DNA of 64,000 nucleotides from Maribellus sediminis (GTDB lineage: Bacteria; Bacteroidota; Bacteroidia; Bacteroidales; Prolixibacteraceae). Location of the stretch: positions 1-64,000 of the forward strand of contig NZ_WXUB01000005.1 of NCBI RefSeq assembly GCF_011799805.1, given 5' to 3'. The number at the start of each line of letters is the position of its first letter. Position 1 is the first letter of the stretch. The position numbers and the translations under genes are program-made. The notes under the pieces are model-generated. The model was not told the DNA's origin, made no database searches, and worked only from the letters and a program-made list of their open reading frames with translations. Positions 36,398 through 45,390 of this stretch are shown piece after piece.

Positions 36398-37405
36398 TTA
36401 TGAATTCATACCCAGCTTTCGGGCCAGTTTTGCTACAGCCCTCAACGGAGAAGTATCTTCGTAAAGAATGGTGTAAACGGTGTCGGAAATGGGCATGCTA
36501 ACTCCGTAATGTTCGTTTATAGCATGAATAGATTTTGCGGCATAATAGCCTTCAGCAATCATATTCATTTCCCATTGTGCAGCTTTTACCGAATACCCTT
36601 TCCCAATCATCGTTCCAAACATCCGGTTTCTGCTGAATTGCGAGTAGGCAGTTACTAACAGGTCGCCCAGATATGCCGGACTTTTTATGTCGCGATCGAT
36701 AGGATGCACCGCATCAACAAAACGTTTAATTTCCTGAATGGCTCTTGAAATTAAAACGGCCTGAAAATTATCGCCGTAACGCAGTCCGTGTGCAATTCCC
36801 GCGGCTATGGAAATCACGTTCTTCAAAACGGCCGAATATTCAGTGCCCCAAATATCATCAGACAGGGTAGTATATATGTAGTCGCTCTCAACCAGTTGCG
36901 CAAATTTCGAAACCCGGTCTTCGTCCATTCCGGCAATGGTAAGGTACGATAGTTTCTCCTGGGCAACTTCTTCGGCATGGCAGGGACCCGAAATCACGCC
37001 AACCATATCGAAGGGAACATCAAAATGCCGGTTGAGGTATTCTACTACCAACAGATTTTCTTCTGACACAATCCCTTTGATGCCCGAAAGAATGTATTTG
37101 TTTTTTAAATCGGATTTTAGCTCGTTAAAAATTTTTGGTAAGAATGCAGATGGGACAGCCAGAACAAGAATGTCGGAATCTTCAACAATTTTGTTGATAT
37201 CGTTATAAAAGGTTATTCGCGAAGTATCAAATTCAACATCACGCAAATAACGCGGATTATAGCCATCCTTTATAAACTGTTCAGTAATTTCCGGCTTACG
37301 GAAGAACCAGTTGATTTCGTTCACATTTTCCAGCAGCATTTTCGATATTGCTGTAGCCCAACTTCCACTTCCGATAACCCCTACTTTATCTGTTTTAATA
37401 TTCAT
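36398..37405 (-). CDS. gpsA: glycerol-3-phosphate dehydrogenase (NAD(P)+)
   Basis: A 335-residue protein. It has the Rossmann loop VGVIGSGSWATAISKMLLEN (residues 8-27), ILSGIKGI with the catalytic Lys, GPCHAEEVAQEKLSYLTIAG, and LGDLLVTAYSQFSRNRMFGT of the C-terminal domain. It reduces dihydroxyacetone phosphate to sn-glycerol-3-phosphate, the backbone for phospholipids. It is transcribed away from the small gene at 37611 and towards the CDP-alcohol transferase. Confidence 0.95.
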   Translation of the reverse strand: MNIKTDKVGVIGSGSWATAISKMLLENVNEINWFFRKPEITEQFIKDGYNPRYLRDVEFDTSRITFYNDINKIVEDSDILVLAVPSAFLPKIFNELKSDLKNKYILSGIKGIVSEENLLVVEYLNRHFDVPFDMVGVISGPCHAEEVAQEKLSYLTIAGMDEDRVSKFAQLVESDYIYTTLSDDIWGTEYSAVLKNVISIAAGIAHGLRYGDNFQAVLISRAIQEIKRFVDAVHPIDRDIKSPAYLGDLLVTAYSQFSRNRMFGTMIGKGYSVKAAQWEMNMIAEGYYAAKSIHAINEHYGVSMPISDTVYTILYEDTSPLRAVAKLARKLGMNS

Positions 37406-37610
37406 ATTTTAGTTGAAAAAGCAACTTTGTATACCTAAAAAACAGTCCCTGTCTCCGATTCGACCTGCAAATATAAATAAAATCATGAAGTCGAAAGAAT
37501 CATTCTGCCACCTTGCTGGTTTCTGCTTTGTCCAAATCTTTTGTAACGATTGTGTTCACGGCTCTTTTGAGTTGATTCAGAATTTCATATATTACAGAAA
37601 AATTACAACG

Positions 37611-37814
37611 ATGCACGACAAGATTAGTGAAAGTTCAATGCGATTGAGAGAGATGATCGAGAAGGCTATTGAAGATCATAAGATTACCAGGGAAGAGTAC
37701 GATAAAATCCTGAATATTGCTACCGAAGACGGATACATCGACAGGCACGAGCAAGCTTTACTTCGTGAACTGCAACGCATGATTGAAGAACGGGAGATTC
37801 GTTTTGTGATTTAA
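37611..37814 (+). CDS. small conserved-looking acidic protein (67 residues)
   Basis: From the ATG at 37611 the gene encodes 67 residues, mostly helical and charged, starting MHDKISESSMRLREMIEKAI. The segment ATEDGYIDRHEQALLRELQ resembles an EF-hand or TerB-like acidic loop, with Asp, Gly, Asp and Glu at regular spacing. The frame is open further upstream, but that part (rich in Cys, Phe and Ile) looks like leader sequence. There is no signal peptide. It lies between divergent gpsA and the DUF819 genes. I do not recognise a function; calcium or metal binding is only a suggestion. Confidence 0.6.
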   Translation: MHDKISESSMRLREMIEKAIEDHKITREEYDKILNIATEDGYIDRHEQALLRELQRMIEEREIRFVI

Positions 37815-37867
37815 TAGAAACGAAATTCTAAATTGAATTCCGGCACTGTGTTGTTTTCAGGGATCAA

Positions 37868-39151
37868 TCACTTTAAAATATAAGCCACAATAACTCCCAG
37901 GTAATTGCCCACAGCGTAACCGGCAATTCCTACAAACATTCCGGTTAAAATTACTTCCCGGTTTTTTAGCGCCGAAGCCACAACCGGTACAAAGGGCGGT
38001 GAGCAGATAAGCGCACTTCCGGAAATGATCACAGTATCGGCATCGATCTTAAAGAAACGGGCGATAAAGGCATGCAGAATGTGCGATCCGAACATGGCAA
38101 TTCCAACGTAATAAAACAGCGAAATTGAAATATTTGCCAATTTGCTGATGTCGGCCATTGAAGCTACGGAGACACAGAAAATTAGGATGAGGTACATCCC
38201 CAGTTGAAAGGTCTTTTTGATTCTTCTGATCCGCGGAACAAAAGACAAAGCGATTCCGAAAGTGGTTACAAAAATAACCACGGCTGCATTGGCAAAGTCT
38301 TCGCTAAAAAGTTTACTCAATAAAAAACTTGTACCAAGGATTAGCACCGAAAGCCCGAAAGCGCCCATTAGTGGCCAGATAATATCCTTTTTAAAAAAGC
38401 CGTCGTACGATTCGTACTCTTCCTTCAGATCGATGGTTGGAACTTCAATTTTTGGAGTGTCGTCGGTTGCTTCTTCAACTTTTGACTTATAAGGAGGCAA
38501 GAACCACAGAAAAACTTTTTGCCCTACCGAAAAAATAAAAACCAGGTAAAGCGCACCCAGTGTCATTTCGTAGGTGTGGGTGAGGATGTACACTTCCTGC
38601 GAAACATTCAGTGCCGTTTTTATGGCGGCCATGTTTGGCGTTCCCCCGGTATAAACACCAACCAGCATTCCCGAAACTTTCCAGATATCGTCGATGCTGC
38701 CTTTGAACATCCACCAGCCTAAAAAAATCATCAGCAAAACAGTGAATAATCCGATCAACAACGATTCCAGTGCGGCACGCGCATGCGACAGCCATTTTTT
38801 TACATCGAGCGAAAACAATATCAGCGGTAAACAAAGCAGTATTGTAATGTTGGTGAACATGTCCTGGATAAAGGCGATGGCGTTTCTCGAAGCATCCTGA
38901 TCAGTTACCATACCCGCTGCCAAATACTCCTTCATTTTTGCAAAGGGAATAAAAACTTCACCGGCCAGCAGGTTGTGGTAAGTATCCGACATGGCAGGCA
39001 GAATACCAACATTCCCTATAAAAATGCCAAAACCGTAACAAATTAAAACGGCTCCGATTTTTTTAGCCAGCGAATATTTACTTTCGAGATAAATAATAAC
39101 GATTGGGGCGATAACGAACAAAAAGACAATTACAAAGAATTGAGTATCCAT
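37868..39151 (-). CDS. DUF819 family integral membrane protein (second of tandem pair)
   Basis: A 427-residue protein with about eleven hydrophobic segments. The DUF819 (YjcL-like) marks are SGMLVGVYTGGTPNMAAIKT, LNVSQEVYILTHTYEMTLGA and the C-terminal VIISGSALICSPPFVPVVAS, followed by GIAGYAVGNYLG. It is clearly paralogous to the next gene upstream on the strand (39253-40404) but carries an extra periplasmic or loop segment near residues 65-105. DUF819 proteins look like secondary transporters or exporters with no settled substrate. The pair lies directly downstream of 5-oxoprolinase, so a role with pyroglutamate or related compounds is possible. Confidence 0.85.
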   Translation of the reverse strand: MDTQFFVIVFLFVIAPIVIIYLESKYSLAKKIGAVLICYGFGIFIGNVGILPAMSDTYHNLLAGEVFIPFAKMKEYLAAGMVTDQDASRNAIAFIQDMFTNITILLCLPLILFSLDVKKWLSHARAALESLLIGLFTVLLMIFLGWWMFKGSIDDIWKVSGMLVGVYTGGTPNMAAIKTALNVSQEVYILTHTYEMTLGALYLVFIFSVGQKVFLWFLPPYKSKVEEATDDTPKIEVPTIDLKEEYESYDGFFKKDIIWPLMGAFGLSVLILGTSFLLSKLFSEDFANAAVVIFVTTFGIALSFVPRIRRIKKTFQLGMYLILIFCVSVASMADISKLANISISLFYYVGIAMFGSHILHAFIARFFKIDADTVIISGSALICSPPFVPVVASALKNREVILTGMFVGIAGYAVGNYLGVIVAYILK

Positions 39152-39252
39152 CTTTCACAAGTTCGGTTTATACGAAAGTAAAGTTAGAATTATACCTTGA
39201 AAATGCAAGTAGAGCATCTTCTAACTTATTAACCACTGTGTTTTTCTGAAAA

Positions 39253-40404
39253 CTATTTCAGCAGATAGGCCACCAGAATACCCAGGTAATTTCCAACCGC
39301 ATAACCGGCAATTCCAACCACCAGTCCGGTTAGAATCACGTGGCGGTTTTTTAAAGCTCCGGCAACCACCGGAACAAATGGCGGCGAGCAAATGAGTGCA
39401 CTTGTTGAAATAATTACAGTGTCGGCATCAACCTTAAAAATGCGGGCCAGCGCAATGTGGATGACATGCGACCCGATAACTGCCAGTGCCACATAATAAA
39501 AAAGCGAAAATGAAATATCAGACAATTTGCTGATGTCGGCCATGGAAGCTACAGTTAAACTAAAGATGAGGATGAGGTACATCCCCAACTGAAAAGTTTT
39601 TTTAATGGCTTTTATTTTAGGAATGAATGAGGCTGCAATTCCAAAAGAGGTGATCAGCAATATAATAACTGCAGTGGCATAATCTTTTGGAAACAGCAGG
39701 CTGATGGCGTAACTCAAACCCAGAATAGCTACAGATAATCCCATCGCGCCCATTAAAGGCACAACTATTTTCCGTTTAAAAATCCCGTCGTACGATTCGT
39801 AATCCTCTTCGAGGTTGATCATGCCTTCGGCGTCGGAATTTTCAAGGGGTTTAAAAGCCGGCAGAAACCATTGAAATACTTTCTGTCCAACCGAAAGAAT
39901 GAAAACCAGGTACACCGCACTCAGGAACAGGTCGTAAGTGTGAGTCATTATATAGAGTTCCTGCGACACATTCAGAGCCGTTTTCATGGCGGCCAGGTTG
40001 GGTGTTCCACCGGTGTACACACCGACCAGCATTCCCGAAACCTGCCAGATATTATCGATGCTTCCCCTGAAAATATAGAATCCTGCAATAACGACAATCA
40101 ACACCGAAATAATCCCGGTGATCAGAGCAGTGAAAGCTGAACGAACCATTTTAAACCAGGCTTTCACATCGATCGAAAAAAGAATCAGCGGAAGTGCCAG
40201 CGGAATGGTAACTTCGGTTATGGTATTCTGAATATCTCCGATTCCTTCGGGTAAAATATTCATGTTCCCGATAACCAGGCCAACACCGTAACAAACTAAA
40301 ACAGCTCCTATTTTCTTAAGGATCGAGAACCGTCCTTCGAGGTAGATCACAATTACCGGGGTGAAAACAAATAGTAATATCAGTGCCAGAAACGGTGGAT
40401 TCAT
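39253..40404 (-). CDS. DUF819 family integral membrane protein (first of tandem pair)
   Basis: A 383-residue protein with about ten to eleven membrane segments, sharing nearly the same motifs as its neighbour: SGMLVGVYTGGTPNLAAMKT, LNVSQELYIMTHTYDLFLSA and VIISTSALICSPPFVPVVAG. It starts 59 bases after the 5-oxoprolinase stop on the same strand and is followed 101 bases later by the paralogue. The two may be a duplication with split substrate range or form a hetero-oligomer. The gap sequences show no terminator, so a three-gene operon is likely. Confidence 0.85.
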   Translation of the reverse strand: MNPPFLALILLFVFTPVIVIYLEGRFSILKKIGAVLVCYGVGLVIGNMNILPEGIGDIQNTITEVTIPLALPLILFSIDVKAWFKMVRSAFTALITGIISVLIVVIAGFYIFRGSIDNIWQVSGMLVGVYTGGTPNLAAMKTALNVSQELYIMTHTYDLFLSAVYLVFILSVGQKVFQWFLPAFKPLENSDAEGMINLEEDYESYDGIFKRKIVVPLMGAMGLSVAILGLSYAISLLFPKDYATAVIILLITSFGIAASFIPKIKAIKKTFQLGMYLILIFSLTVASMADISKLSDISFSLFYYVALAVIGSHVIHIALARIFKVDADTVIISTSALICSPPFVPVVAGALKNRHVILTGLVVGIAGYAVGNYLGILVAYLLK

Positions 40405-40463
40405 AAACTTATCTCACTTAAATGGGGCGGTAAAGTTATTAAAAGTCCTCTAACTGTCAACCT

Positions 40464-43400
40464 TTACATCGATTCACCAAATCCTCCGCCTCCGGGTGTT
40501 TCAATAATAAAACGATCACCAGCTTCAATGTTGATATTTTGAATGGAATCCAGTTGAATTTCTTCTCCGTTTTTACGAATTACTTTTTGGCACCCGCGCT
40601 TTCCGTCATTTCCTCCTTTTAAACCGAACGGACCTGACTTTCTTCGTTGCGAAAGCACCGAAAGATTCACCGGTTCAAGAAACGTTAGTACCCGTTTTAT
40701 GCCGTCGCCGCCCTGCCATTTGCCTTTGCCACCTGAGTTATGCCTGATGCTGAATTCTTCCAACCGGACCGGGTAGCGGTGTTCCATAATCTCCGGATCG
40801 GTAATGCGCGTGTTGGTCATGTGATGGTGAACGGCGCTGGCACCGTTAAACCCTTCGCCGGCACCGCATCCACCGCAAATGGTTTCGTAGTAGCCAAAAT
40901 GCTCGTTCCCGAACAAGGTGTTATTCATGGTTCCCTGGCTGGCAGCTACCACGCCAAAAGCTTTTAGCAGCGTGTCCGTCAGTCGCATACTTATCTCTAC
41001 ATTTCCGCCAACTACCGCCGGGCAGTTTGCCGGGTCATCGTCAAAAACCGGATTCAGCAGACCGTTCGGAAGAACGAATTCTACCGGCTCCAGCAGTCCA
41101 TCGTTCAACGGAATGGGCTCGTTCAAGAGTAAGCGCAACACATAAATCGTAACGCTTTTTACAATCGCTTCCGTAGCATTCATGTTACCGGGATGAACCT
41201 CCGAACTGCCGGTAAAATCGATTCGGCAATTGCCGTCTTTTAAGTCGATTTTTACTTTTAACGGTGAACCGTCGTCCAACAACTCCTCTGCGGAATAAAT
41301 GCCGTTTTCGAATTTTTGTAAGGTAGCCCGCATTTTTGCCGCGGCATGTTCGCGCAGCAAATTCAGGTAGGTTTGCACCGTTTCTTTACCGTGAACATTA
41401 ATGAGGCTGATCAGTGCTTCCGAACCGTTTTTATTGGCAGCCAGGGCCGCATTCAAATCGGCCAGGTTTTCTTCCTCCGAACGGGTCGGGTATTTTGCTG
41501 AAAGCAGAATGTTGCGCATTCCTTCCCAATCCGGCTGTCCGTTTTTTACCAGGTAGAAAGGCGAAATGGTTACTCCTTCTTCCTCCAGTTTCGTTGCATT
41601 GGGTGGCATCGATCCCGGACTGATTCCACCGATTTCGGAGTGGTGCGCCCGGTTTACCACAAAGCCCACTCGTTCACCTTCGTAAAAAACAGGAGTTACA
41701 AGCGTTACATCGGGCAGGTGAGAACCGCCGTATTTTGGGTGGTTGGTCACAATGGTATCACCATCCTCAAACCTGAAATGTTTGATGAGTTCGCGCACAC
41801 ACACGCCAAGTCCGCCCAAATGTACCGGAATATGCGGCGCATTGGCTACTAACCGTCCTTCAGCATCGAGCAGAGCACACGAAAAATCGAGCCGCTCTTT
41901 GATGTTTACCGACAGCGAGGTGCGCTGCAAAAGTGCCCCCATATTTTCGGCAATGGACATAAAACGGTTGGTGAACAGCTCCAACTCGGTTTCACGGGTT
42001 TGTTGATGTTGGGTTTCAGAACCTGTTCCGGTAAATTTTAAAGCAGCAGTGTTGTTTGAATCTATTTCCAGTCTCCAGCCCGGTTTTACATAGGTCGTGG
42101 AGAAACTGTCGGGAAAAAGTGCCGGGCCTTTAAAACCTGCTCCGGAACTTAATTCTTTCCGAATAAATACGGGAGTTCCATTCTCCATTTTATGTTCCGC
42201 TTCAGGGCGGTAGGCCATTGTAGTTTGGTCCGTTTTCTGTTTTGCGTGGTGTTCAATTGAGGCGATAACACGCAAAGCTTCCACTTCAATTTCACGGTTA
42301 GAAACGCGGTGACCGTATAATTTTTCGTATTGCTGATGAAAGTTATCCAACAGCTCTTCTAGAGGAGTAAAGGGAATTTCGAGGCTCGAATCCTGGCCCT
42401 TAAAACGCAGGAAAACCATTTGCTGGCGAATCCCAACGCGTTCTTGCCGAAATCCCTCGTTTACCAACTTTTGGGTCGCTGCTTGTCCCATTTCGTCGAA
42501 CCAAACGGAAAGTTGATTTTTACAATTGTTCAAAGGCTGAAGTACCTGTTTTTCAGCAAAGCGTTCAACCGCCGCATTTCCAATACCAAAAGCACTCAAC
42601 AAACCGGCATCTTCGGGCAACAGGATGGTTTCGATCCCCAGAATCTCTGCAATATCGCAGGCGTGTAATCCACCGGCACCACCAAATGCTACCAGTGCAA
42701 AATCGGTTGGATTGTATCCTTTTGATATGGAAATCTTTCGGATGGCACCCGCCATGATCTCGTTGGCAATGTCGATAAAACCATTCAGAATGATCTCCGG
42801 ATCTTGCTTTTTACCCGTTGTTTGTTCGATTTGGGCAATCAGTTCATTCAGTCGATTTTCTGCAGCTCCCTTAAAAACAGGGATACCAAACTGGCTGGTG
42901 TCGAGCCGGTTCAAAAGCAGGTTAACATCGGTAATGGTAAGTGGACCACCTGCACCGTAACATGCCGGACCTGGATTTGCTCCCGCGCTTTCAGGGCCAA
43001 CAAAAAGTTTGTAACCGTCGAAGCCACAAATGGAGCCGCCGCCCGCAGCTACGGTTTCAATGGCAATGGCCGGACTGTTGATTTTTGCATCGCCTACCTG
43101 CAGCTCGAAACGGTAATCGAATTCACCGTCAATGCGTGAAACATCGGTGCTGGTGCCGCCCATGTCGAAGGTGATGATTTTGGAAAATCCACTTCGCCCG
43201 CCAATTAGCTTAGCACCAACTACTCCGCCGGCCGGTCCACTCAGCAAACTGTCTTTGGGGTGGAACTTTTGAGCAGAAACCAGTCCGCCTGCCGAAGTCA
43301 TAATCTGGAACGACTGCTTACCCACACTTTTCGAAATCCGGTTAACGTAATTGTGAATGATGGGAGAGAGGTAGGCATTTACCACCGTGGTTTCGGCGCG

Positions 43401-44222
43401 GTTCAGTATTTTAATCAGAGGAGACAATCCATTAGAAGTAGAAACAAATTCAAAACCCGACTCCGTCAAAACTTTTGCAATTTCTTGTTCAAGCACCGGG
43501 TTGATGTACGAGTTCATCAAGCTGATGGCCACGGATTCAATTTCGTTTTTATCAAGCGCCAAAACTTGTTTTTTGAAGGCTTCAGCATCAAAGGCTTTTA
43601 GTATATTTCCTTTGGCGTCGATACGTTCATCTACTTCAAGGATTTGATGGGTAAGCTGGCGCGGCTTTTCCACGTTCAGTGCAAAAATATCAGGACGTGC
43701 CTGGTTACCGATTTTCAGCAGATCGGCAAAACCTTTGGTGACAATGAAAAGTGTTTTAGCACCCTTGTTTTCAAGCAGTGCATTGGTGCCTTTTGTTGAT
43801 CCCAGTTTTAATTGCAGGTCAGGGAAGGTTTCGTGCAAACCGGTTTGCGTAATAAGCCGGGCACCCAAAACCGGTGCTTCTTCGTGCGATGTCAGCTCGA
43901 AATTTTTACCCTCCATTTCGGTATGAAAAAAAGGAGACTCAACCTTTAATAAGTTTGATGTTACATCAAATGATGCTACGCTTATTTCCGAAGCATATTC
44001 TCCCAGCAAACGAAACGAAAATCCCTTAAAAATATCACGATCCAGGTTCCACGAATCTGCAATTTCACATTCTGTTTCCGAAATTATTTTAACGATCGTA
44101 CTGCGCAGACTGCTGCTGCTCAATACTTTTTGCCGGTACTGTCGGCCGTTTTTATCGATGCCAATACAATCGGTAAATGTACCGCCAGTGTCTACAAATA
44201 GCTGGAAGGATTTGTTTTGCAT
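40464..44222 (-). CDS. 5-oxoprolinase (fused HyuA-HyuB, ATP-hydrolysing)
   Basis: A 1252-residue protein joining hydantoinase A (about 1-690) and hydantoinase B (about 720-1250) domains, the same layout as eukaryotic 5-oxoprolinase (about 1290). HyuA marks are FVDTGGTFTDCIGID, ITFDMGGTSTDVSRIDGEF and DSLLSGPAGGVVGAKLIGG. HyuB marks are TIVTNHPKYGGSHLPDVTLV, RAHHSEIGGISPGSMPPNAT and IRHNSGGKGKWQGGDGIKRV. It would open 5-oxo-L-proline to glutamate with ATP. Hydantoin-type substrates are an alternative, because the family is hard to split by eye. Two DUF819 membrane proteins follow in the same direction. Confidence 0.92.
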   Translation of the reverse strand: MQNKSFQLFVDTGGTFTDCIGIDKNGRQYRQKVLSSSSLRSTIVKIISETECEIADSWNLDRDIFKGFSFRLLGEYASEISVASFDVTSNLLKVESPFFHTEMEGKNFELTSHEEAPVLGARLITQTGLHETFPDLQLKLGSTKGTNALLENKGAKTLFIVTKGFADLLKIGNQARPDIFALNVEKPRQLTHQILEVDERIDAKGNILKAFDAEAFKKQVLALDKNEIESVAISLMNSYINPVLEQEIAKVLTESGFEFVSTSNGLSPLIKILNRAETTVVNAYLSPIIHNYVNRISKSVGKQSFQIMTSAGGLVSAQKFHPKDSLLSGPAGGVVGAKLIGGRSGFSKIITFDMGGTSTDVSRIDGEFDYRFELQVGDAKINSPAIAIETVAAGGGSICGFDGYKLFVGPESAGANPGPACYGAGGPLTITDVNLLLNRLDTSQFGIPVFKGAAENRLNELIAQIEQTTGKKQDPEIILNGFIDIANEIMAGAIRKISISKGYNPTDFALVAFGGAGGLHACDIAEILGIETILLPEDAGLLSAFGIGNAAVERFAEKQVLQPLNNCKNQLSVWFDEMGQAATQKLVNEGFRQERVGIRQQMVFLRFKGQDSSLEIPFTPLEELLDNFHQQYEKLYGHRVSNREIEVEALRVIASIEHHAKQKTDQTTMAYRPEAEHKMENGTPVFIRKELSSGAGFKGPALFPDSFSTTYVKPGWRLEIDSNNTAALKFTGTGSETQHQQTRETELELFTNRFMSIAENMGALLQRTSLSVNIKERLDFSCALLDAEGRLVANAPHIPVHLGGLGVCVRELIKHFRFEDGDTIVTNHPKYGGSHLPDVTLVTPVFYEGERVGFVVNRAHHSEIGGISPGSMPPNATKLEEEGVTISPFYLVKNGQPDWEGMRNILLSAKYPTRSEEENLADLNAALAANKNGSEALISLINVHGKETVQTYLNLLREHAAAKMRATLQKFENGIYSAEELLDDGSPLKVKIDLKDGNCRIDFTGSSEVHPGNMNATEAIVKSVTIYVLRLLLNEPIPLNDGLLEPVEFVLPNGLLNPVFDDDPANCPAVVGGNVEISMRLTDTLLKAFGVVAASQGTMNNTLFGNEHFGYYETICGGCGAGEGFNGASAVHHHMTNTRITDPEIMEHRYPVRLEEFSIRHNSGGKGKWQGGDGIKRVLTFLEPVNLSVLSQRRKSGPFGLKGGNDGKRGCQKVIRKNGEEIQLDSIQNINIEAGDRFIIETPGGGGFGESM

Positions 44223-44339
44223 ACTTTTTGAAGTGATAACGCATTAAAGTCAGTGGTTAAAGATAAGGATGATTATATTTATAGCTTACTCTATCAGATT
44301 TGCTTTTTATGAATCATCGGCCGCTAAACGTAAATCTCT

Positions 44340-44753
44340 ATGAAGAAGTGTTGTTTAATAGTAAGTTTTCTGCTGACCTTAGGAATTTTATTTCTATTGT
44401 GGTTAAGCAACAAAAAGGAGACAATTTATATTCGATTTGAGAATATTCCAGGTTACGAATATTCGTTTGGAACCATTAATCATTCTAACAAAATTGTATT
44501 GAGACCCCTTGGTAGATTCAGTTATCAGTTTTGGGATTTAGAAGTTGATACTACTAAAATAGAAGCAATAGGTTTTGAGGCTATTGAAAAAATCGATGTT
44601 GTTTCTCAGTATTGGATAATTAATAATATGAATGGATTTCAAATTGGTTTTGATTATGAGAAGTTGAAGAAGTATAAACTTCAAGTTATAAGGTTTGAGA
44701 ATGATAAATTATGGATTTATCCAATTAGTGAGGTTCATTTTATAATTGAATAG
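44340..44753 (+). CDS. hypothetical membrane-anchored protein, AT-rich gene
   Basis: A 137-residue protein with one N-terminal hydrophobic helix (about residues 4-23, CLIVSFLLTLGILFLLWL), so it is either anchored or secreted. The rest is a small mixed domain rich in Ile, Tyr and Phe (IYIRFENIPGYEYSFGTINH; FENDKLWIYPISEVHF). I recognise no family. The gene is visibly more AT-rich than its neighbours, which may indicate recent acquisition. It is 21 bases upstream of a lipoprotein gene on the same strand, and the two are probably co-transcribed. Confidence 0.58.
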   Translation: MKKCCLIVSFLLTLGILFLLWLSNKKETIYIRFENIPGYEYSFGTINHSNKIVLRPLGRFSYQFWDLEVDTTKIEAIGFEAIEKIDVVSQYWIINNMNGFQIGFDYEKLKKYKLQVIRFENDKLWIYPISEVHFIIE

Positions 44754-44774
44754 TTCACCCAATAACTGTCCGGA

Positions 44775-45281
44775 ATGAAAAGAGTAGTAGTAATTATGAT
44801 GGTTGTTTTCGTACAGCTAAGTTGTAGCCAAAAGCAGGAAGAACCGAAAGAAAAGCCGACCTATTATTTTTTATTTGAAAAACCCTGGATACATAGCACC
44901 ACCAGTGATTACCTGCACTATAAATATCCATACGTGGCAGATAGTATCCAAATAAAAGAACGGAAAGAAATGATAGAAGCATTCTGGCAACGAAAAGGTG
45001 CACCTGCAAAATTTATTGGTATAGATACGATTCCATATTACAGCGAGGTATATGATCTTAGACATAAGATAGGGATTGACACCGTTTTTGTAAAAGATAC
45101 TTCGTATTTGGATTCAATTTCTTATTACAATGCACAGTTTTTTAAAGATACGGTGAAAGTGAGAAAATTCTGGGATGGCCATTTTAGAAGTAAGGACACA
45201 TTGCAGATTTATTTAATTAAAAGGGAGGGCGATTCTTTGGTTTTCAGAAAAGTAAACAGGTTTGTGATGCCAATATTGTAA
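44775..45281 (+). CDS. hypothetical lipoprotein
   Basis: A 168-residue protein. The N-terminus MKRVVVIMMVVFVQLSC ends in a lipobox (QLSC) with the Cys at residue 17, followed by an acidic and basic linker (SQKQEEPKEKP). The mature part is rich in Tyr, Asp and Lys (DYLHYKYPYVADSIQIKERK; SYLDSISYYNAQFFKDTVKV). No known domain was recognised. It forms a two-gene unit with the AT-rich hypothetical gene upstream, closed by a terminator at 45366-45390. Confidence 0.62.
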   Translation: MKRVVVIMMVVFVQLSCSQKQEEPKEKPTYYFLFEKPWIHSTTSDYLHYKYPYVADSIQIKERKEMIEAFWQRKGAPAKFIGIDTIPYYSEVYDLRHKIGIDTVFVKDTSYLDSISYYNAQFFKDTVKVRKFWDGHFRSKDTLQIYLIKREGDSLVFRKVNRFVMPIL

Positions 45282-45365
45282 CTTCAAATTGCACCATGAT
45301 TGGAATTCAGGTACTTTAGAAACGAGATTTCAGAAAGAAAGGATAAATGCAATTGATGATAGAAG

Positions 45366-45390
45366 ATGGCATCCAATTGGGTGCCATTTT
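45366..45390 (+). terminator. terminator after the hypothetical lipoprotein gene
   Basis: ATGGCATCC (45366-45374) and GGGTGCCAT (45379-45387) form a nine-pair stem with an AATT loop, followed by TTT A CTTTTT. The stem lies immediately beyond the stop codon of the convergent Nramp-like gene. Confidence 0.68.

Noticed and set aside
37413-37610. A 66-codon upstream extension of the small acidic protein
   Set aside because: Composition is unlike the rest and it fits better as the gpsA-side intergenic region; ATG 37611 starts the helical domain.
39151-39253. The two DUF819 genes as a recent repeat or mobile duplication
   Set aside because: They share protein motifs but differ in DNA sequence and length, so the duplication is old and not a repeat element.
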